Below, one piece after another: positions 1 to 7,998 of a DNA stretch of 64,000 nt. The first letter of the stretch is position 1. Every line of letters begins with the position of its first letter. The stretch is from a virus. Location: positions 1 to 64,000 of the IMG/VR virus record IMGVR_UViG_3300034064_000792; one strand, written 5' to 3'. The notes below the pieces were generated by a model, which did no database searches, had not been told where the DNA came from, and saw only the letters and a list, made by a program, of their open reading frames with translations. Made by a program: the position numbers and the translations under genes.

Positions 1-1369
1 TGGTACGGTCATTATACATACGCTCCATCAATGCAGGTAAGAAACCCTGATGATCTTTGCGATACAAACAGCCATTGGCTGCATGTGAATATTCTTTATT
101 GAACTTATCAACCTCAAAAGTGCCACGTAACAATTCATCAACTGAAGGAAAAGGAATTTTAGTTACGAATGTTTCTGGGCTGATATTATATTGCATAATA
201 AGATGAGGATACAGGCTGTTCAAATCAAAAGAAACAACCCATTTACTCAAACCAATCTTAGGTTCCTTAACATGACCGCCAATCAAAGAACCTTCCATAA
301 GTTGTTTTCTCAAAGAAGGAATAACGATATTCTTTTCTAGGAGATAGTTATGAATAATAATATCCCATGGTCGCACAGTTGTCATAACATCAGGGTAGTT
401 AACCTTAGCATCATATGACAACGCCATAGTTTGTTCGAGAAACTTTAACTTATCATCTAAACGATCAACCAGAACACAATCGTGAATATTATACTCGATA
501 AACTTTTGGAAGTTGTTCTTATATAGTTCCAAAAGATTACCATATTCTGAATAGTCGATTTTCTTTTCGCCGAGTTCAACTTGTGCAATAAAGTCCAGTT
601 TATAGGATTCTTGATTGCCAAACATAAATTTACGATATAGTTGGTAATAATCAAGAACGGATATTCCAGCAGGATTATAAGACTGGTTTTCCTTTCCTCG
701 AAACTCAACAATCTTTTCATCGAGAATGCGCCATGGCGATAAGCGTTTAGCTTCTCTTTCATTAAAAAGATTTTTAATACGATTAACAGTGTACGGTATA
801 TCAAAGAACTCAATATTCCAACCTGTTATTATGTCTAGATCTAGCCCTTCCCAACATTCGAGAAACTGTTGAATAAGTTGGTATTCGTCTTTGCACTGGA
901 TGTAATGTGTATTTGGGTCGTCGCTGTTAAACTCTCCGCAACCAAATACAAAGTTACGATTGCGACTACGCAAAGTAATTGCGGTAATTGGCTTATCAGC
1001 TTTTTGAATATCTGGGAAACCTTCATCGGCAGCACACTCAATATCTATTGTTGCAACGTTAACAAGTTTAGGATCGTAATCGATATCGCCCTTGAATATG
1101 TCAAAAATATACAAGTAAGGAAACGTCGTTAGACCATAAATTTCCATATTAGAAACCTGGTCATAACGACTGATAAAATCCCTAGCTTCAGTGATTGAGT
1201 CGAACTCTAGTTTCTCTACTGGTTTACCATCAAGAGTTTTATATTTACCATTCTGCTTTGCAATAAACAAATATGGTTTGTAATTTACAACATCAGTATA
1301 TCTTAAACCTTTATCAAAACCTCGCACATACATGCGATTTCCACGTTGAAATACATTTGTATAAAACAT
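1..1369 (-). CDS. 43: DNA polymerase, family B (T4 gp43-like), 3' end cut by window
   Basis: Replicative DNA polymerase. About 456 N-terminal residues are visible, and the gene runs off the left edge. The exonuclease I motif (DIECAADEG) puts the metal ligands near D109 and E111, close to T4 gp43 D112/E114. The Exo II block GWNIEFFDIPY and palm motif A (SFDLNSLYPHLI) follow. Motifs B and C lie outside the window. The start is ATG at 1369 behind a strong GGAGGA ribosome-binding site. It sits downstream of ftsH and its terminator, with its own sigma70-like promoter. The family is certain; completeness cannot be judged. Confidence 0.96.
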   Translation of the reverse strand, partial: MFYTNVFQRGNRMYVRGFDKGLRYTDVVNYKPYLFIAKQNGKYKTLDGKPVEKLEFDSITEARDFISRYDQVSNMEIYGLTTFPYLYIFDIFKGDIDYDPKLVNVATIDIECAADEGFPDIQKADKPITAITLRSRNRNFVFGCGEFNSDDPNTHYIQCKDEYQLIQQFLECWEGLDLDIITGWNIEFFDIPYTVNRIKNLFNEREAKRLSPWRILDEKIVEFRGKENQSYNPAGISVLDYYQLYRKFMFGNQESYKLDFIAQVELGEKKIDYSEYGNLLELYKNNFQKFIEYNIHDCVLVDRLDDKLKFLEQTMALSYDAKVNYPDVMTTVRPWDIIIHNYLLEKNIVIPSLRKQLMEGSLIGGHVKEPKIGLSKWVVSFDLNSLYPHLIMQYNISPETFVTKIPFPSVDELLRGTFEVDKFNKEYSHAANGCLYRKDHQGFLPALMERMYNDRT

Positions 1370-1417
1370 TTATCCTCCATAAAACGCATCCGGACATAGT
1401 CCCACAGATGCAACATT

Positions 1418-1446
1418 AGTATATAATAAAAAGCTGAGGGAATCAA
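1418..1446 (-). promoter_or_regulatory. sigma70-like promoter for the DNA polymerase gene
   Basis: On the minus strand, TTGATT (1446-1441), a 17-nt spacer and TATACT (1423-1418). The -35 hexamer lies in the loop of the ftsH terminator, so terminator and promoter are superimposed. Confidence 0.6.
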
Positions 1447-1455
1447 TCCCTCAGC
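1424..1455 (-). terminator. Rho-independent terminator of ftsH
   Basis: On the minus strand, an 8-bp stem GCTGAGGG/CCCTCAGC with a 7-nt loop is followed by TTTTTATT. The 5' arm is the last codons of ftsH and the stop codon falls in the loop. Confidence 0.85.
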
Positions 1456-3233
1456 GGCACCTTTCCATCTAACAGATCTAGAATTTCTTGACCTGATAGT
1501 GTTTCGTATTCAAGCAAACCCTTAGCAAGAGTGTCTAACTGCTTTCTCTTTTTAGTTAGAATACCCTTGGCAGTAGCATATGCAGTATCAATAATTTTCT
1601 TTACTTCAAGATCAATAAGTCGCTGAGTTTCTTCAGAAACCTTTGGTCCATGAAACACATCTGAATTAGGTTCAGTATATGCTACATTACCTAATGGCGA
1701 AAATCCATACTGAGTAACCATAGCACGAGCGATCTTTGATGCCTGTTGAATATCAGCAGCTGCGCCAGAAGTAACATTCTCCTCGCCAAAAACTAACTCT
1801 TCTGCTGCACGGCCACCCATTGCCATTGCAAGATAAGCAATCATTTCCTTATAAGACTGAGAAATCTGATCGCGTTCTGGTAGAGACTGAACCATACCTA
1901 ACGCACGTCCACGAGGAATAATTGTTGCCTTATGAATAGGAACAGAACCTTCCATGTTCAGAGAAACAAGAGCATGTCCGCCTTCATGATAAGCAGTCAT
2001 TTTCTTTTCTTCTTCAGACATAAGAAGAGATCTACGTTCTGCGCCCATAAGAATCTTGTCACGAGCATCATCAAATTCTTTTGCTGTAACAATTCTCTTA
2101 GAACGGCGAGCAGCGAGCAATGCTGCTTCATTCACAAGATTGGCCAGATCAGCGCCAGAGAAACCTGGTGTTCCCTTAGCAACAGTTCTAAGATCAACAT
2201 CTGCTCCTAGTGGAACTGCTCTACTATGAACCTTTAGAATTTTCTCGCGCCCAACAATATCTGGATTAGATACAGTAACTTGTCGATCAAAACGGCCAGG
2301 ACGAAGCAAGGCAGGATCAAGCACATCCACACGATTTGTCGCAGCGATGATGATGATACCTTCGTTGTCATTAAAGCCATCCATTTCTACTAGTAGAGCG
2401 TTTAAAGTCTGCTCACGTTCATCGTTACCGCCACTAATGCCAGCATTACGATTACGTCCAACAGCATCGATTTCATCAATGAAAATAATGCAAGGAGCAT
2501 TCTTCTTTGCCTGTTCAAACATATCACGCACACGAGATGCGCCAACGCCGACAAACATTTCTACGAAGTCAGATCCAGAAAGATGGAAGAAAGGAACACC
2601 AGCTTCACCAGCTACTGCTTTAGCGAGCAGAGTTTTACCAGTTCCTGGAGGACCAACAAGTAGAACGCCCTTGGGAATTTTACCGCCAACTGCTTGGAAC
2701 TTATGTGGTGCTGCTAGAAATTCTACAACTTCTTCTAGATCTTCTTTTGCTTCATCTACACCAGCAACGTCATCGAACTTGACATTGATTTCTTCCTCAG
2801 AAAGCATCTTTGCTTTAGACTTGCCCATAGACAATGGACCACGTCCACCAATTCCAGAAGTTCTTCTTGATAACCAAATCCAAATACTAAAGAACAAAAG
2901 AACAGGTAGTAGATTAATTGCTAGATTAGTGAAGAATCCTGTTTCTTCTGGTGGAGTTGCTGATACTTGTAACTTCTTACCTTTGATCTGTTCCATAAAA
3001 TTACCGACTGATGGAACATATGTACTAAATGTCCTGTTGTCAACAAAATGACCAGTAACTTGATTTCCTGCAATAGTGAGATCATGGACTCTTCCTTCAT
3101 CGATTTGAGTAACAAGCTCGCTAAACCCAATTTCTCTTGAGTATGTTTTGTGAGAACTTTCATTCCACATAGAATATAGAAAAATTCCTGTTAATACAAA
3201 CAACACCCAAGGAGTAATTTTTCTCCAATCCAT
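1443..3233 (-). CDS. ftsH: FtsH ATP-dependent zinc metalloprotease (phage-encoded)
   Basis: Membrane-anchored AAA+ protease of 596 residues, full length for the family. It has transmembrane helix 1 (about 9-23), a periplasmic domain (about 25-100) and helix 2 (about 103-121). The AAA module has Walker A GPPGTGKT (194-201), pore loop MFVG (226-229), Walker B IIFIDE (249-254) and a second region of homology near 299-315. The M41 peptidase domain has HEGGH (416-420) and a third zinc ligand near D494 (SGAAADI). All catalytic residues are present, so it should be active. FtsH degrades membrane and misfolded proteins, including SsrA-tagged ones. Its neighbours are endolysin, Hsp20 and pmoC. A host-derived auxiliary role in membrane-protein turnover is inferred. 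Confidence 0.97.
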   Translation of the reverse strand: MDWRKITPWVLFVLTGIFLYSMWNESSHKTYSREIGFSELVTQIDEGRVHDLTIAGNQVTGHFVDNRTFSTYVPSVGNFMEQIKGKKLQVSATPPEETGFFTNLAINLLPVLLFFSIWIWLSRRTSGIGGRGPLSMGKSKAKMLSEEEINVKFDDVAGVDEAKEDLEEVVEFLAAPHKFQAVGGKIPKGVLLVGPPGTGKTLLAKAVAGEAGVPFFHLSGSDFVEMFVGVGASRVRDMFEQAKKNAPCIIFIDEIDAVGRNRNAGISGGNDEREQTLNALLVEMDGFNDNEGIIIIAATNRVDVLDPALLRPGRFDRQVTVSNPDIVGREKILKVHSRAVPLGADVDLRTVAKGTPGFSGADLANLVNEAALLAARRSKRIVTAKEFDDARDKILMGAERRSLLMSEEEKKMTAYHEGGHALVSLNMEGSVPIHKATIIPRGRALGMVQSLPERDQISQSYKEMIAYLAMAMGGRAAEELVFGEENVTSGAAADIQQASKIARAMVTQYGFSPLGNVAYTEPNSDVFHGPKVSEETQRLIDLEVKKIIDTAYATAKGILTKKRKQLDTLAKGLLEYETLSGQEILDLLDGKVPLRD

Positions 3234-3264
3234 AATACTATCCTTCTATTATGCCGCACAATCA

Positions 3265-3292
3265 ATTATATAGTTTTTTAGTAAAAAGTCAA
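3265..3292 (-). promoter_or_regulatory. sigma70-like promoter for ftsH
   Basis: On the minus strand, TTGACT (3292-3287), a 16-nt spacer and TATAAT (3270-3265). The -35 overlaps the last codons of the endolysin gene. Confidence 0.65.
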
Positions 3293-3954
3293 ATTCTTGC
3301 TGCTTGAAAATGCATACCATCAGGACGGCGTTCCCAACGACCACCCCAAACCCAACCTTCTGCCTCAAACGCCTGAACGATTAGAGACTTTTCAGTGAAA
3401 GAGTGCTTATTGTATCCTGGCTTTTTACCAAGAGCATTCCAAGGTGCGGCAATGTCAATAGCGACACCAAAGGCATGAGTAGAAAGAGAAGAACCGCCAC
3501 GCATGTTACGGATGTTCCAGGTGCCAGAAAAGACATGTAGTTGCTGTGCTTTGATCTTATCATAGTCTCTGCCATTCTCGTCCCACACATATGTTAGAAC
3601 ACGAACAAGAGAATCGGCGCAGGACTTATTCATCCATGTTCTGGTAATCTTAATATCGTCCATCCACATGGTATAAGGTAGATTGACCTGAACCATGTGC
3701 TTTCTAAACGCTCCGCCGTAATCTGGTGTGCCGAACTTTGCACGAAGTTCGCGCTGTAGGGGCCATACGTTTTTCTTTAGTTTACCAGCGGTAGGAACCT
3801 TAGCGTCTGCTACTGTATTGATGACATCAACGAACTTTGTTTCGTCAGCTTCTTTAACTGCCACCTCAGTCGTATAAACTTTACCATCAAAAATAAATGT
3901 TTCTTTGCCAGCTTTTCTCGCATCAGCAAATGCTTGTTTGAATGTTTTAGCCAT
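3289..3954 (-). CDS. M15-family peptidoglycan endopeptidase (endolysin)
   Basis: Zinc peptidase of the M15 (VanY / L-Ala-D-Glu endopeptidase) type, 221 residues. The C-terminal domain has the metal-binding pattern STHAFGVAID (H160, D167) and DGMHF (H215), with an aromatic WVWGGRW block between. The N-terminal 50 residues (FKQAFADARKAGKETF...) resemble a short segment seen before catalytic domains in phage lysins. It has no signal peptide, so release would need a holin. It probably cuts stem-peptide bonds to lyse the cell. The ribosome-binding site is AGGAGATTA. Confidence 0.85.
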   Translation of the reverse strand: MAKTFKQAFADARKAGKETFIFDGKVYTTEVAVKEADETKFVDVINTVADAKVPTAGKLKKNVWPLQRELRAKFGTPDYGGAFRKHMVQVNLPYTMWMDDIKITRTWMNKSCADSLVRVLTYVWDENGRDYDKIKAQQLHVFSGTWNIRNMRGGSSLSTHAFGVAIDIAAPWNALGKKPGYNKHSFTEKSLIVQAFEAEGWVWGGRWERRPDGMHFQAARI

Positions 3955-3973
3955 AATTAATCTCCTATGATAA

Positions 3974-3997
3974 ATGGGAGGACCGAAGCCCTCCCAT
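3974..3997 (-). terminator. Very stable cUUCGg hairpin between hsp20 and endolysin
   Basis: On the minus strand, a 10-bp stem (including one G-U) is capped by a C(UUCG)G tetraloop. Only a short TTTAT follows. It could be a weak terminator or an mRNA stabiliser, placed just ahead of the endolysin ribosome-binding site. Confidence 0.6.
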
Positions 3998-4007
3998 ATT
4001 TAGAAGA

Positions 4008-4454
4008 TTATTTGATGTCTACCTTTTTAGTTTTCTTTTCTTCTGGAACAACATTCTCTAAGAAGATCTTTAACATACCATTAACATATTCAGCATTCTT
4101 CACTTCGACTGTGTCAGCAAGAGTAAACTTGCGAGTAAATACACGATCAGCGATACCTTTGTACAGATACTGAACTGGGTTTGTCACGGGATCAACATCA
4201 TCTAAAGAGAATCCACCCTTTACAACAAGAGTGTTATTCGCGAGTTCAATGTCGAGATTGTGTTTTCCGAAACCAGCCACTGCGAGTTCAATAGTATAGT
4301 TATTATCGTCCACTTTTACAATATTGTAGGGAGGCCAGTTAGTAGCTTTTGCATAAGATTCTTGAGCAGATGCTAGTGTTTTTAGCATACGATCTGCGCC
4401 AACAAACCACTTGTCGATATTACCTGTGTTGAAAGAAAATACATCATTAGTCAT
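4008..4454 (-). CDS. hsp20: Small heat shock protein, Hsp20/IbpA family
   Basis: Holdase chaperone of 148 residues. The N-terminal WPPYNIVKVDDNNYTIELAV and GF..HNLDIELANNTLVVKG segments are the classic start of an alpha-crystallin domain. A C-terminal strand follows (YVNGMLKIFLE). T4-like cyanophages also carry hsp20, in virion-assembly contexts. Here it lies between pmoC and the endolysin with its own promoter. It may protect newly made virion proteins or membrane enzymes such as pMMO (inference). Confidence 0.9.
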   Translation of the reverse strand: MTNDVFSFNTGNIDKWFVGADRMLKTLASAQESYAKATNWPPYNIVKVDDNNYTIELAVAGFGKHNLDIELANNTLVVKGGFSLDDVDPVTNPVQYLYKGIADRVFTRKFTLADTVEVKNAEYVNGMLKIFLENVVPEEKKTKKVDIK

Positions 4455-4510
4455 CTTTATTCTCCTTTAGAGCGAGTATAGATTACGTATCCCTTACGGC
4501 GATACAACAT

Positions 4511-4540
4511 ATTATATAATAGTTGTGAGGGGAAAGTCAA
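4511..4540 (-). promoter_or_regulatory. sigma70-like promoter for hsp20
   Basis: On the minus strand, TTGACT (4540-4535), an 18-nt spacer and TATAAT (4516-4511). The -35 is in the loop of the hairpin following pmoC. Confidence 0.6.
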
Positions 4541-4552
4541 GCTCTCCCCTCA
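4526..4552 (-). terminator. Hairpin after pmoC (possible terminator)
   Basis: An 8-bp perfect stem TGAGGGGA/TCCCCTCA directly follows the pmoC stop. There is no U-tract, so termination may be partial. The loop holds the -35 of the hsp20 promoter. Confidence 0.5.
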
Positions 4553-4561
4553 ATTATTTTC

Positions 4562-5323
4562 TTATTCTGTTAGAAGTCTAACGCCTTCACGACCAACTAG
4601 AGCATGAACACGCCCTAGGATCTGTAGAACAACTCCAAATACACCCAATGCCATCCAGCCGAAGAACACGAAGCCCCAATGAAGAGGAGCGACAAATAGT
4701 TCTTCCATGAACCAGAAAGTATGACCCCACTCGTTGAGACCAACGTTTGGAATGATCATAAATGGTCCAATGGCAACAATCAAGAATGCTAGGCTGTATC
4801 CATGTGAGAAGTATGGAATACGAGTGCGAGCATAAAAGAAAGCACCAACAGCAATGATTGAGTAAATTGGGTATGACATATAGAACTCAATGATATGACT
4901 TGGAGTAAAGTCAGTATCACGAATTACAGTCATGTGCCATGTTCCATCCTGTTCAGTGAAAAAAGATGCGCCCCAGTAAATGGCGACGGCATACACAACA
5001 AGCCACTGAACTAAAGTAACTAGACGGCGCATTTCCTCGCGAGGAGTTACGCTGTCGATGGCTCGATCTCTAGTCTTCCAAAGATAACCAGCAAGTGCTA
5101 GACCTGATACTAGCTCAAGCGGAATCTCTGTCCAAAGAATAGACATCCAATATGTCTGAAACTCTGGAGCAAATGAATCAAGTCCGGCCCTCCAGCCATA
5201 AACCTGTTCATAGATACGAACAATGAGATAGAATGTGTTTAATAGGCCAAGGCCAATCCACATACCACGGAGATCGACGACATCTGCCTTTTCTGCAACT
5301 GCAGTAGTAGTTACTGTACTCAT
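4562..5323 (-). CDS. pmoC: Particulate methane monooxygenase subunit C (PmoC/AmoC family)
   Basis: Integral membrane subunit of the copper enzyme that oxidises methane to methanol. It has 253 residues, full length for type II methanotroph PmoC, with about six hydrophobic helices. Signature blocks include LDSFAPEFQTYWMSILWTE, HMTVIRDTDFTPSHIIEFY and LNEWGHTFWFMEELF. The conserved metal ligands D, H and H occur with the right spacing (D126, H130, H143), matching D156/H160/H173 of Methylococcus PmoC. No pmoA or pmoB is in the window, so the product would have to join host subunits. AmoC is the alternative name, but the sequence resembles Methylocystis-type PmoC. It is preceded by a strong promoter and GGAGAA ribosome-binding site. 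Confidence 0.96.
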   Translation of the reverse strand: MSTVTTTAVAEKADVVDLRGMWIGLGLLNTFYLIVRIYEQVYGWRAGLDSFAPEFQTYWMSILWTEIPLELVSGLALAGYLWKTRDRAIDSVTPREEMRRLVTLVQWLVVYAVAIYWGASFFTEQDGTWHMTVIRDTDFTPSHIIEFYMSYPIYSIIAVGAFFYARTRIPYFSHGYSLAFLIVAIGPFMIIPNVGLNEWGHTFWFMEELFVAPLHWGFVFFGWMALGVFGVVLQILGRVHALVGREGVRLLTE

Positions 5324-5396
5324 GTATAATTCTCCATTGAGAAAAAAATCAAGTGGTCAGTTTCGCCTTGGTGACGGAAACCGCCACTCTTGAGTA

Positions 5397-5427
5397 TATT
5401 TATACTATAACCCTATTTGAAAGTCAA
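5397..5427 (-). promoter_or_regulatory. pmoC promoter, both sigma70-like and T4-late-like
   Basis: On the minus strand, TTGACT (5427-5422), a 17-nt spacer and TATAAA (5404-5399), close to sigma70 consensus. The -10 is part of TATAAATA (5404-5397), the exact T4 late-promoter box. pmoC could therefore be transcribed both early and late. A 73-nt leader containing GGCGGTTTCCGTCACC follows. Confidence 0.65.
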
Positions 5428-5430
5428 ATA

Positions 5431-5661
5431 CTATTTTCTGAGATCACGATCAGTAGCATCTAACCAGTACTGTTTACCGTCTTTTGGCCAACCCCATGGA
5501 TTTTCTTTATAATTTGGTGGTTCGATGTCGTCATACTCTTCATGACGAATCTTATCTTTGTAATAATGACGGTAACGACGATGATCTTTTATTCTTCCTG
5601 GTTTATCGCTCGGTGCACTAGTAATACCAAAACCTGGATGTTTTTTATAACTTCTAGACAT
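5431..5661 (-). CDS. Hypothetical basic protein (SRSYKKHP start)
   Basis: 76 residues, rich in Lys, Arg, His and Tyr (HRRYRHYYKDKIRHEEYDD), with no membrane segment. Not recognised. It is the last gene of the operon beginning with plcP, 12 nt after the preceding gene. A GGAGGT ribosome-binding site precedes ATG. Confidence 0.65.
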   Translation of the reverse strand: MSRSYKKHPGFGITSAPSDKPGRIKDHRRYRHYYKDKIRHEEYDDIEPPNYKENPWGWPKDGKQYWLDATDRDLRK

Positions 5662-5673
5662 TAGATACCTCCA

Positions 5674-5895
5674 TTAATGAAGTTTCTTACCAAAAGTCTC
5701 CTTTGCAACCACATATATTGACATAGTGTATCTGTCCATAATAAAAATAGGAGTCATGTTAGCAGCCTTAAAATCTTCAGCTGCTTCTAAAACTATTCTG
5801 ATGCCAGATTCTTCGTCTTCAGGAATATAATCGACAGCCTGTCTCAATACATCTTCTGGAATTTGAATCATGTTTTCTAAATTAGGTTTCCTCAT
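5674..5895 (-). CDS. Hypothetical protein
   Basis: 73 residues, acidic centre (IPEDEESG), soluble, not recognised. It overlaps the upstream gene by 14 nt in a different frame, which suggests translational coupling within the plcP operon. Confidence 0.6.
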   Translation of the reverse strand: MRKPNLENMIQIPEDVLRQAVDYIPEDEESGIRIVLEAAEDFKAANMTPIFIMDRYTMSIYVVAKETFGKKLH

Positions 5896-6232
5896 TTTTA
5901 TCTTTCTTGAAATAAGTCATATATTGTGTAGCATAATCGACGAACGACTTATATCCAAAAAATGTTATATACATTATATTTCTATACCATTCATATACAG
6001 GATTTCTAGCCAACAAGTCTGACTCTTTTATTTTCTTTCTTCTGGGTCTTTTCTTTAATAAAGACTTATCTTCTATCATAGTCTCAAAAAACTTTATTCT
6101 TCCCTCTATGTAAAGTTTACCCTTCTCCACTTCAGGATCGTTTTTCAAAAGTTTAGAAACTCTCCTTAGATGCTTTCGATTTCTCATTGAATTGTGGAGT
6201 TGTTCAAGTAAGATTTCGTCAAGTTCATTCAT
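5882..6232 (-). CDS. Hypothetical protein, third gene of the plcP operon
   Basis: 116 residues, highly basic (HLRRVSKLLKN, KKRPRRKKIKES), with aromatic segments near the C-terminus (YRNIMYITFFGYKSF). Not recognised. ATG at 6232 gives a 4-nt ATGA overlap with the glycosyltransferase stop and is preferred over the longer in-frame start at 6271. Confidence 0.65.
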   Translation of the reverse strand: MNELDEILLEQLHNSMRNRKHLRRVSKLLKNDPEVEKGKLYIEGRIKFFETMIEDKSLLKKRPRRKKIKESDLLARNPVYEWYRNIMYITFFGYKSFVDYATQYMTYFKKDKNEET

Positions 6233-7227
6233 ACCAGATTTTCTACAAACTGATCGGTTGCTGCTTCCCATGAGAAATGCTTTGCTCTTGCTACTGCATC
6301 TTCTCGTTTCAATAGAAAAGCACCTGTGATGGCAACTTCTAGATTATCCTTTGATAGATAACCAGATTTCGTGTCAATGATATATCTGTTCACTTCATTG
6401 TCAAATGCTGCTACAGGCAAACCACATGCCATTCCTTCAAGCACAACAAGACCGAATGTATCTGTCATGGATGGCCATGCAAAGACATCTTGTACCTGTA
6501 ATGTTCTAGCGATTTCTTCTGGTGTTTTTCTACCCAAAAAATAGGCATCTGGATATTTTGCTTTGTATTCTTCTAACTGTGGACCATCACCAATAATAAA
6601 CTTTACGATACTTTCATTCTTTATACTCAGAAATGCTTCTAGGTTTTTCTCGGCTGATACTCTACCGACATAGATAGCCCGAATGACCTTTTCTACTTCC
6701 ATCTTCTTCCAGTTTGGATCGGGTTTGAAAAGATCGGTATCAACACCACGAGACCATAACTTTAGGTTTTTGATACCCAGTGTATCACAGTAATCAACCA
6801 TGGCGGGGGTAGGAACCATAACACAATCGCTGTTTCTATGGAACCAACGAAAATACCGACCAGTAATTCTTGGTGGTATATAAGCATGTTCATATAGATA
6901 ATCTGGATACTTAGTATGGAACGATGTGGTATAGCGTCGTTTATACTTCTTGCAATAATATCTAGCGGCAAGACCTATGCTTCCTTCTGTTGCTATGTGA
7001 ATGTGGTTCGCATTCTTCACATATTCATCAGCGATACCCATAGGCAAAAGTGGCATATAAATGCCCGTTGATGGTTGTAGTGGAACTGTCACCTTGAACA
7101 TACCAGGATGGACAACTTTTACATCATAACCACGTTTCTCAAGATGCTTGATTGTCGTCTTTAGTGTAGTGACAACTCCATTGATTTGTGGTTCCCAAGC
7201 ATCGGTAAAAATTGTAATGTTTGTCAT
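6229..7227 (-). CDS. GT4-family glycosyltransferase, probable glycolipid synthase (Agt-like)
   Basis: 332-residue GT-B fold enzyme. The N-terminal acceptor half begins ITIFTDAWEPQINGVVTTL. The C-terminal nucleotide-sugar half has GRVSAEKNLEAFL, GDGPQLEEY and the donor-site block TDTFGLVVLEGMACGLP (D-x7-E). In alphaproteobacteria a GT4 enzyme of this kind is paired with PlcP and glycosylates diacylglycerol to make phosphorus-free membrane glycolipids. Here it overlaps the PlcP-like gene by ATGA, so the pairing is kept. Sugar and acceptor are not provable from sequence; a polysaccharide GT is the alternative. Confidence 0.85.
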   Translation of the reverse strand: MTNITIFTDAWEPQINGVVTTLKTTIKHLEKRGYDVKVVHPGMFKVTVPLQPSTGIYMPLLPMGIADEYVKNANHIHIATEGSIGLAARYYCKKYKRRYTTSFHTKYPDYLYEHAYIPPRITGRYFRWFHRNSDCVMVPTPAMVDYCDTLGIKNLKLWSRGVDTDLFKPDPNWKKMEVEKVIRAIYVGRVSAEKNLEAFLSIKNESIVKFIIGDGPQLEEYKAKYPDAYFLGRKTPEEIARTLQVQDVFAWPSMTDTFGLVVLEGMACGLPVAAFDNEVNRYIIDTKSGYLSKDNLEVAITGAFLLKREDAVARAKHFSWEAATDQFVENLV

Positions 7228-7967
7228 CGTCTTATAATCTCAAACTTTCCATTATAGTGTTCAACAAGTGCGGTGCAGGATTCTACCCAATCGCCGCAGT
7301 TCATATACTCAACATCATCAAAAGAACATATATTAGCATGATGTATGTGACCGCAAACCACACCATCTACGCATCTCCTTTTGGCAGCATCGGCAACTAC
7401 CTTTTCATAGTCACCAATAAAGTTTACTGCTTCCTTGACATTTTGTTTCGCCCATGCCGAAAGAGAGAAACCGTTGATGCCAAAATAATTATATATGTTC
7501 TGTAGATATCTGTTTAGATCAATCATTCTATCATACAACCAACCGCCGATAAGAGCAAGCCACTTGGCGTTTGTTGTAATCAGGTCAAACTGATCACCAT
7601 GGATTACAAGATATCTCTTACCATTCTCTCCATTATGAATAGTTTCATTCACCAATTTGATATTACCCATTTCGGTGCCAGCATACTCACGAAGAAACTC
7701 GTCATGATTGCCAGTTACATAATAGACTTCTACTGATTTCTTTGATTGCTTTAGAAAGAACTGAATGACTTCGTTGTGCGCCTGAGGCCAATAGACTTTG
7801 TTTCGCATCATCCATCCGTCAATAATATCACCAACCAAGTAGTATCTATCGGCTTCGGTTTCTTTTAGAAACTCTAATAACTTTTCAGCATTAGAATATT
7901 TTGTACCCAAATGAACATCTGATATAAAGATAGCACGATACTTCTTTTTCTCTTTGTTCTTCAACAC
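7224..7967 (-). CDS. plcP: PlcP-like phospholipase C (calcineurin-type phosphoesterase; LpxH-like by fold)
   Basis: 247-residue metallophosphoesterase. All motifs are present: SDVHLG (near 16-21), GDIIDGW (near 46), GNHDEFL (near 86), HGDQFD (near 122), CGHIHHA (near 205) and NCGDWVESCTALVEH (near 222). The latter blocks match the PlcP lineage described in Sinorhizobium, which removes phosphate-bearing head groups to leave diacylglycerol. The superfamily is often annotated as UDP-2,3-diacylglucosamine pyrophosphatase. Start is GTG at 7967 (TTG at 7964 is possible) after AAGGAG. It heads an operon with the glycosyltransferase. GATAAATA about 20 nt upstream is one mismatch from a late box. Confidence 0.85.
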   Translation of the reverse strand: MLKNKEKKKYRAIFISDVHLGTKYSNAEKLLEFLKETEADRYYLVGDIIDGWMMRNKVYWPQAHNEVIQFFLKQSKKSVEVYYVTGNHDEFLREYAGTEMGNIKLVNETIHNGENGKRYLVIHGDQFDLITTNAKWLALIGGWLYDRMIDLNRYLQNIYNYFGINGFSLSAWAKQNVKEAVNFIGDYEKVVADAAKRRCVDGVVCGHIHHANICSFDDVEYMNCGDWVESCTALVEHYNGKFEIIRR

Positions 7968-7998
7968 CGCTCCTTTGGTTAGAAGGCAAGACTATTTA

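Noticed and set aside
869-1132. Plus-strand ORF of 87 codons inside the polymerase gene
   Set aside because: Antisense to a clear gp43 coding frame with conserved exonuclease motif; no ribosome-binding site.
2347-3051. Plus-strand ORF of 234 codons opposite ftsH
   Set aside because: Serine/proline-rich shadow frame of a highly conserved gene; not a real protein.
4562-5323. amoC of an ammonia oxidiser
   Set aside because: Sequence blocks resemble type II methanotroph PmoC, and the alphaproteobacterial tmRNA does not suit ammonia-oxidising beta/gammaproteobacteria or archaea; a tree would settle it.
7224-7967. LpxH (lipid A pathway) as the name of the phosphoesterase
   Set aside because: Fold is shared, but the GDWVESCTALVEH block and the adjacent GT4 gene fit the PlcP lineage better.
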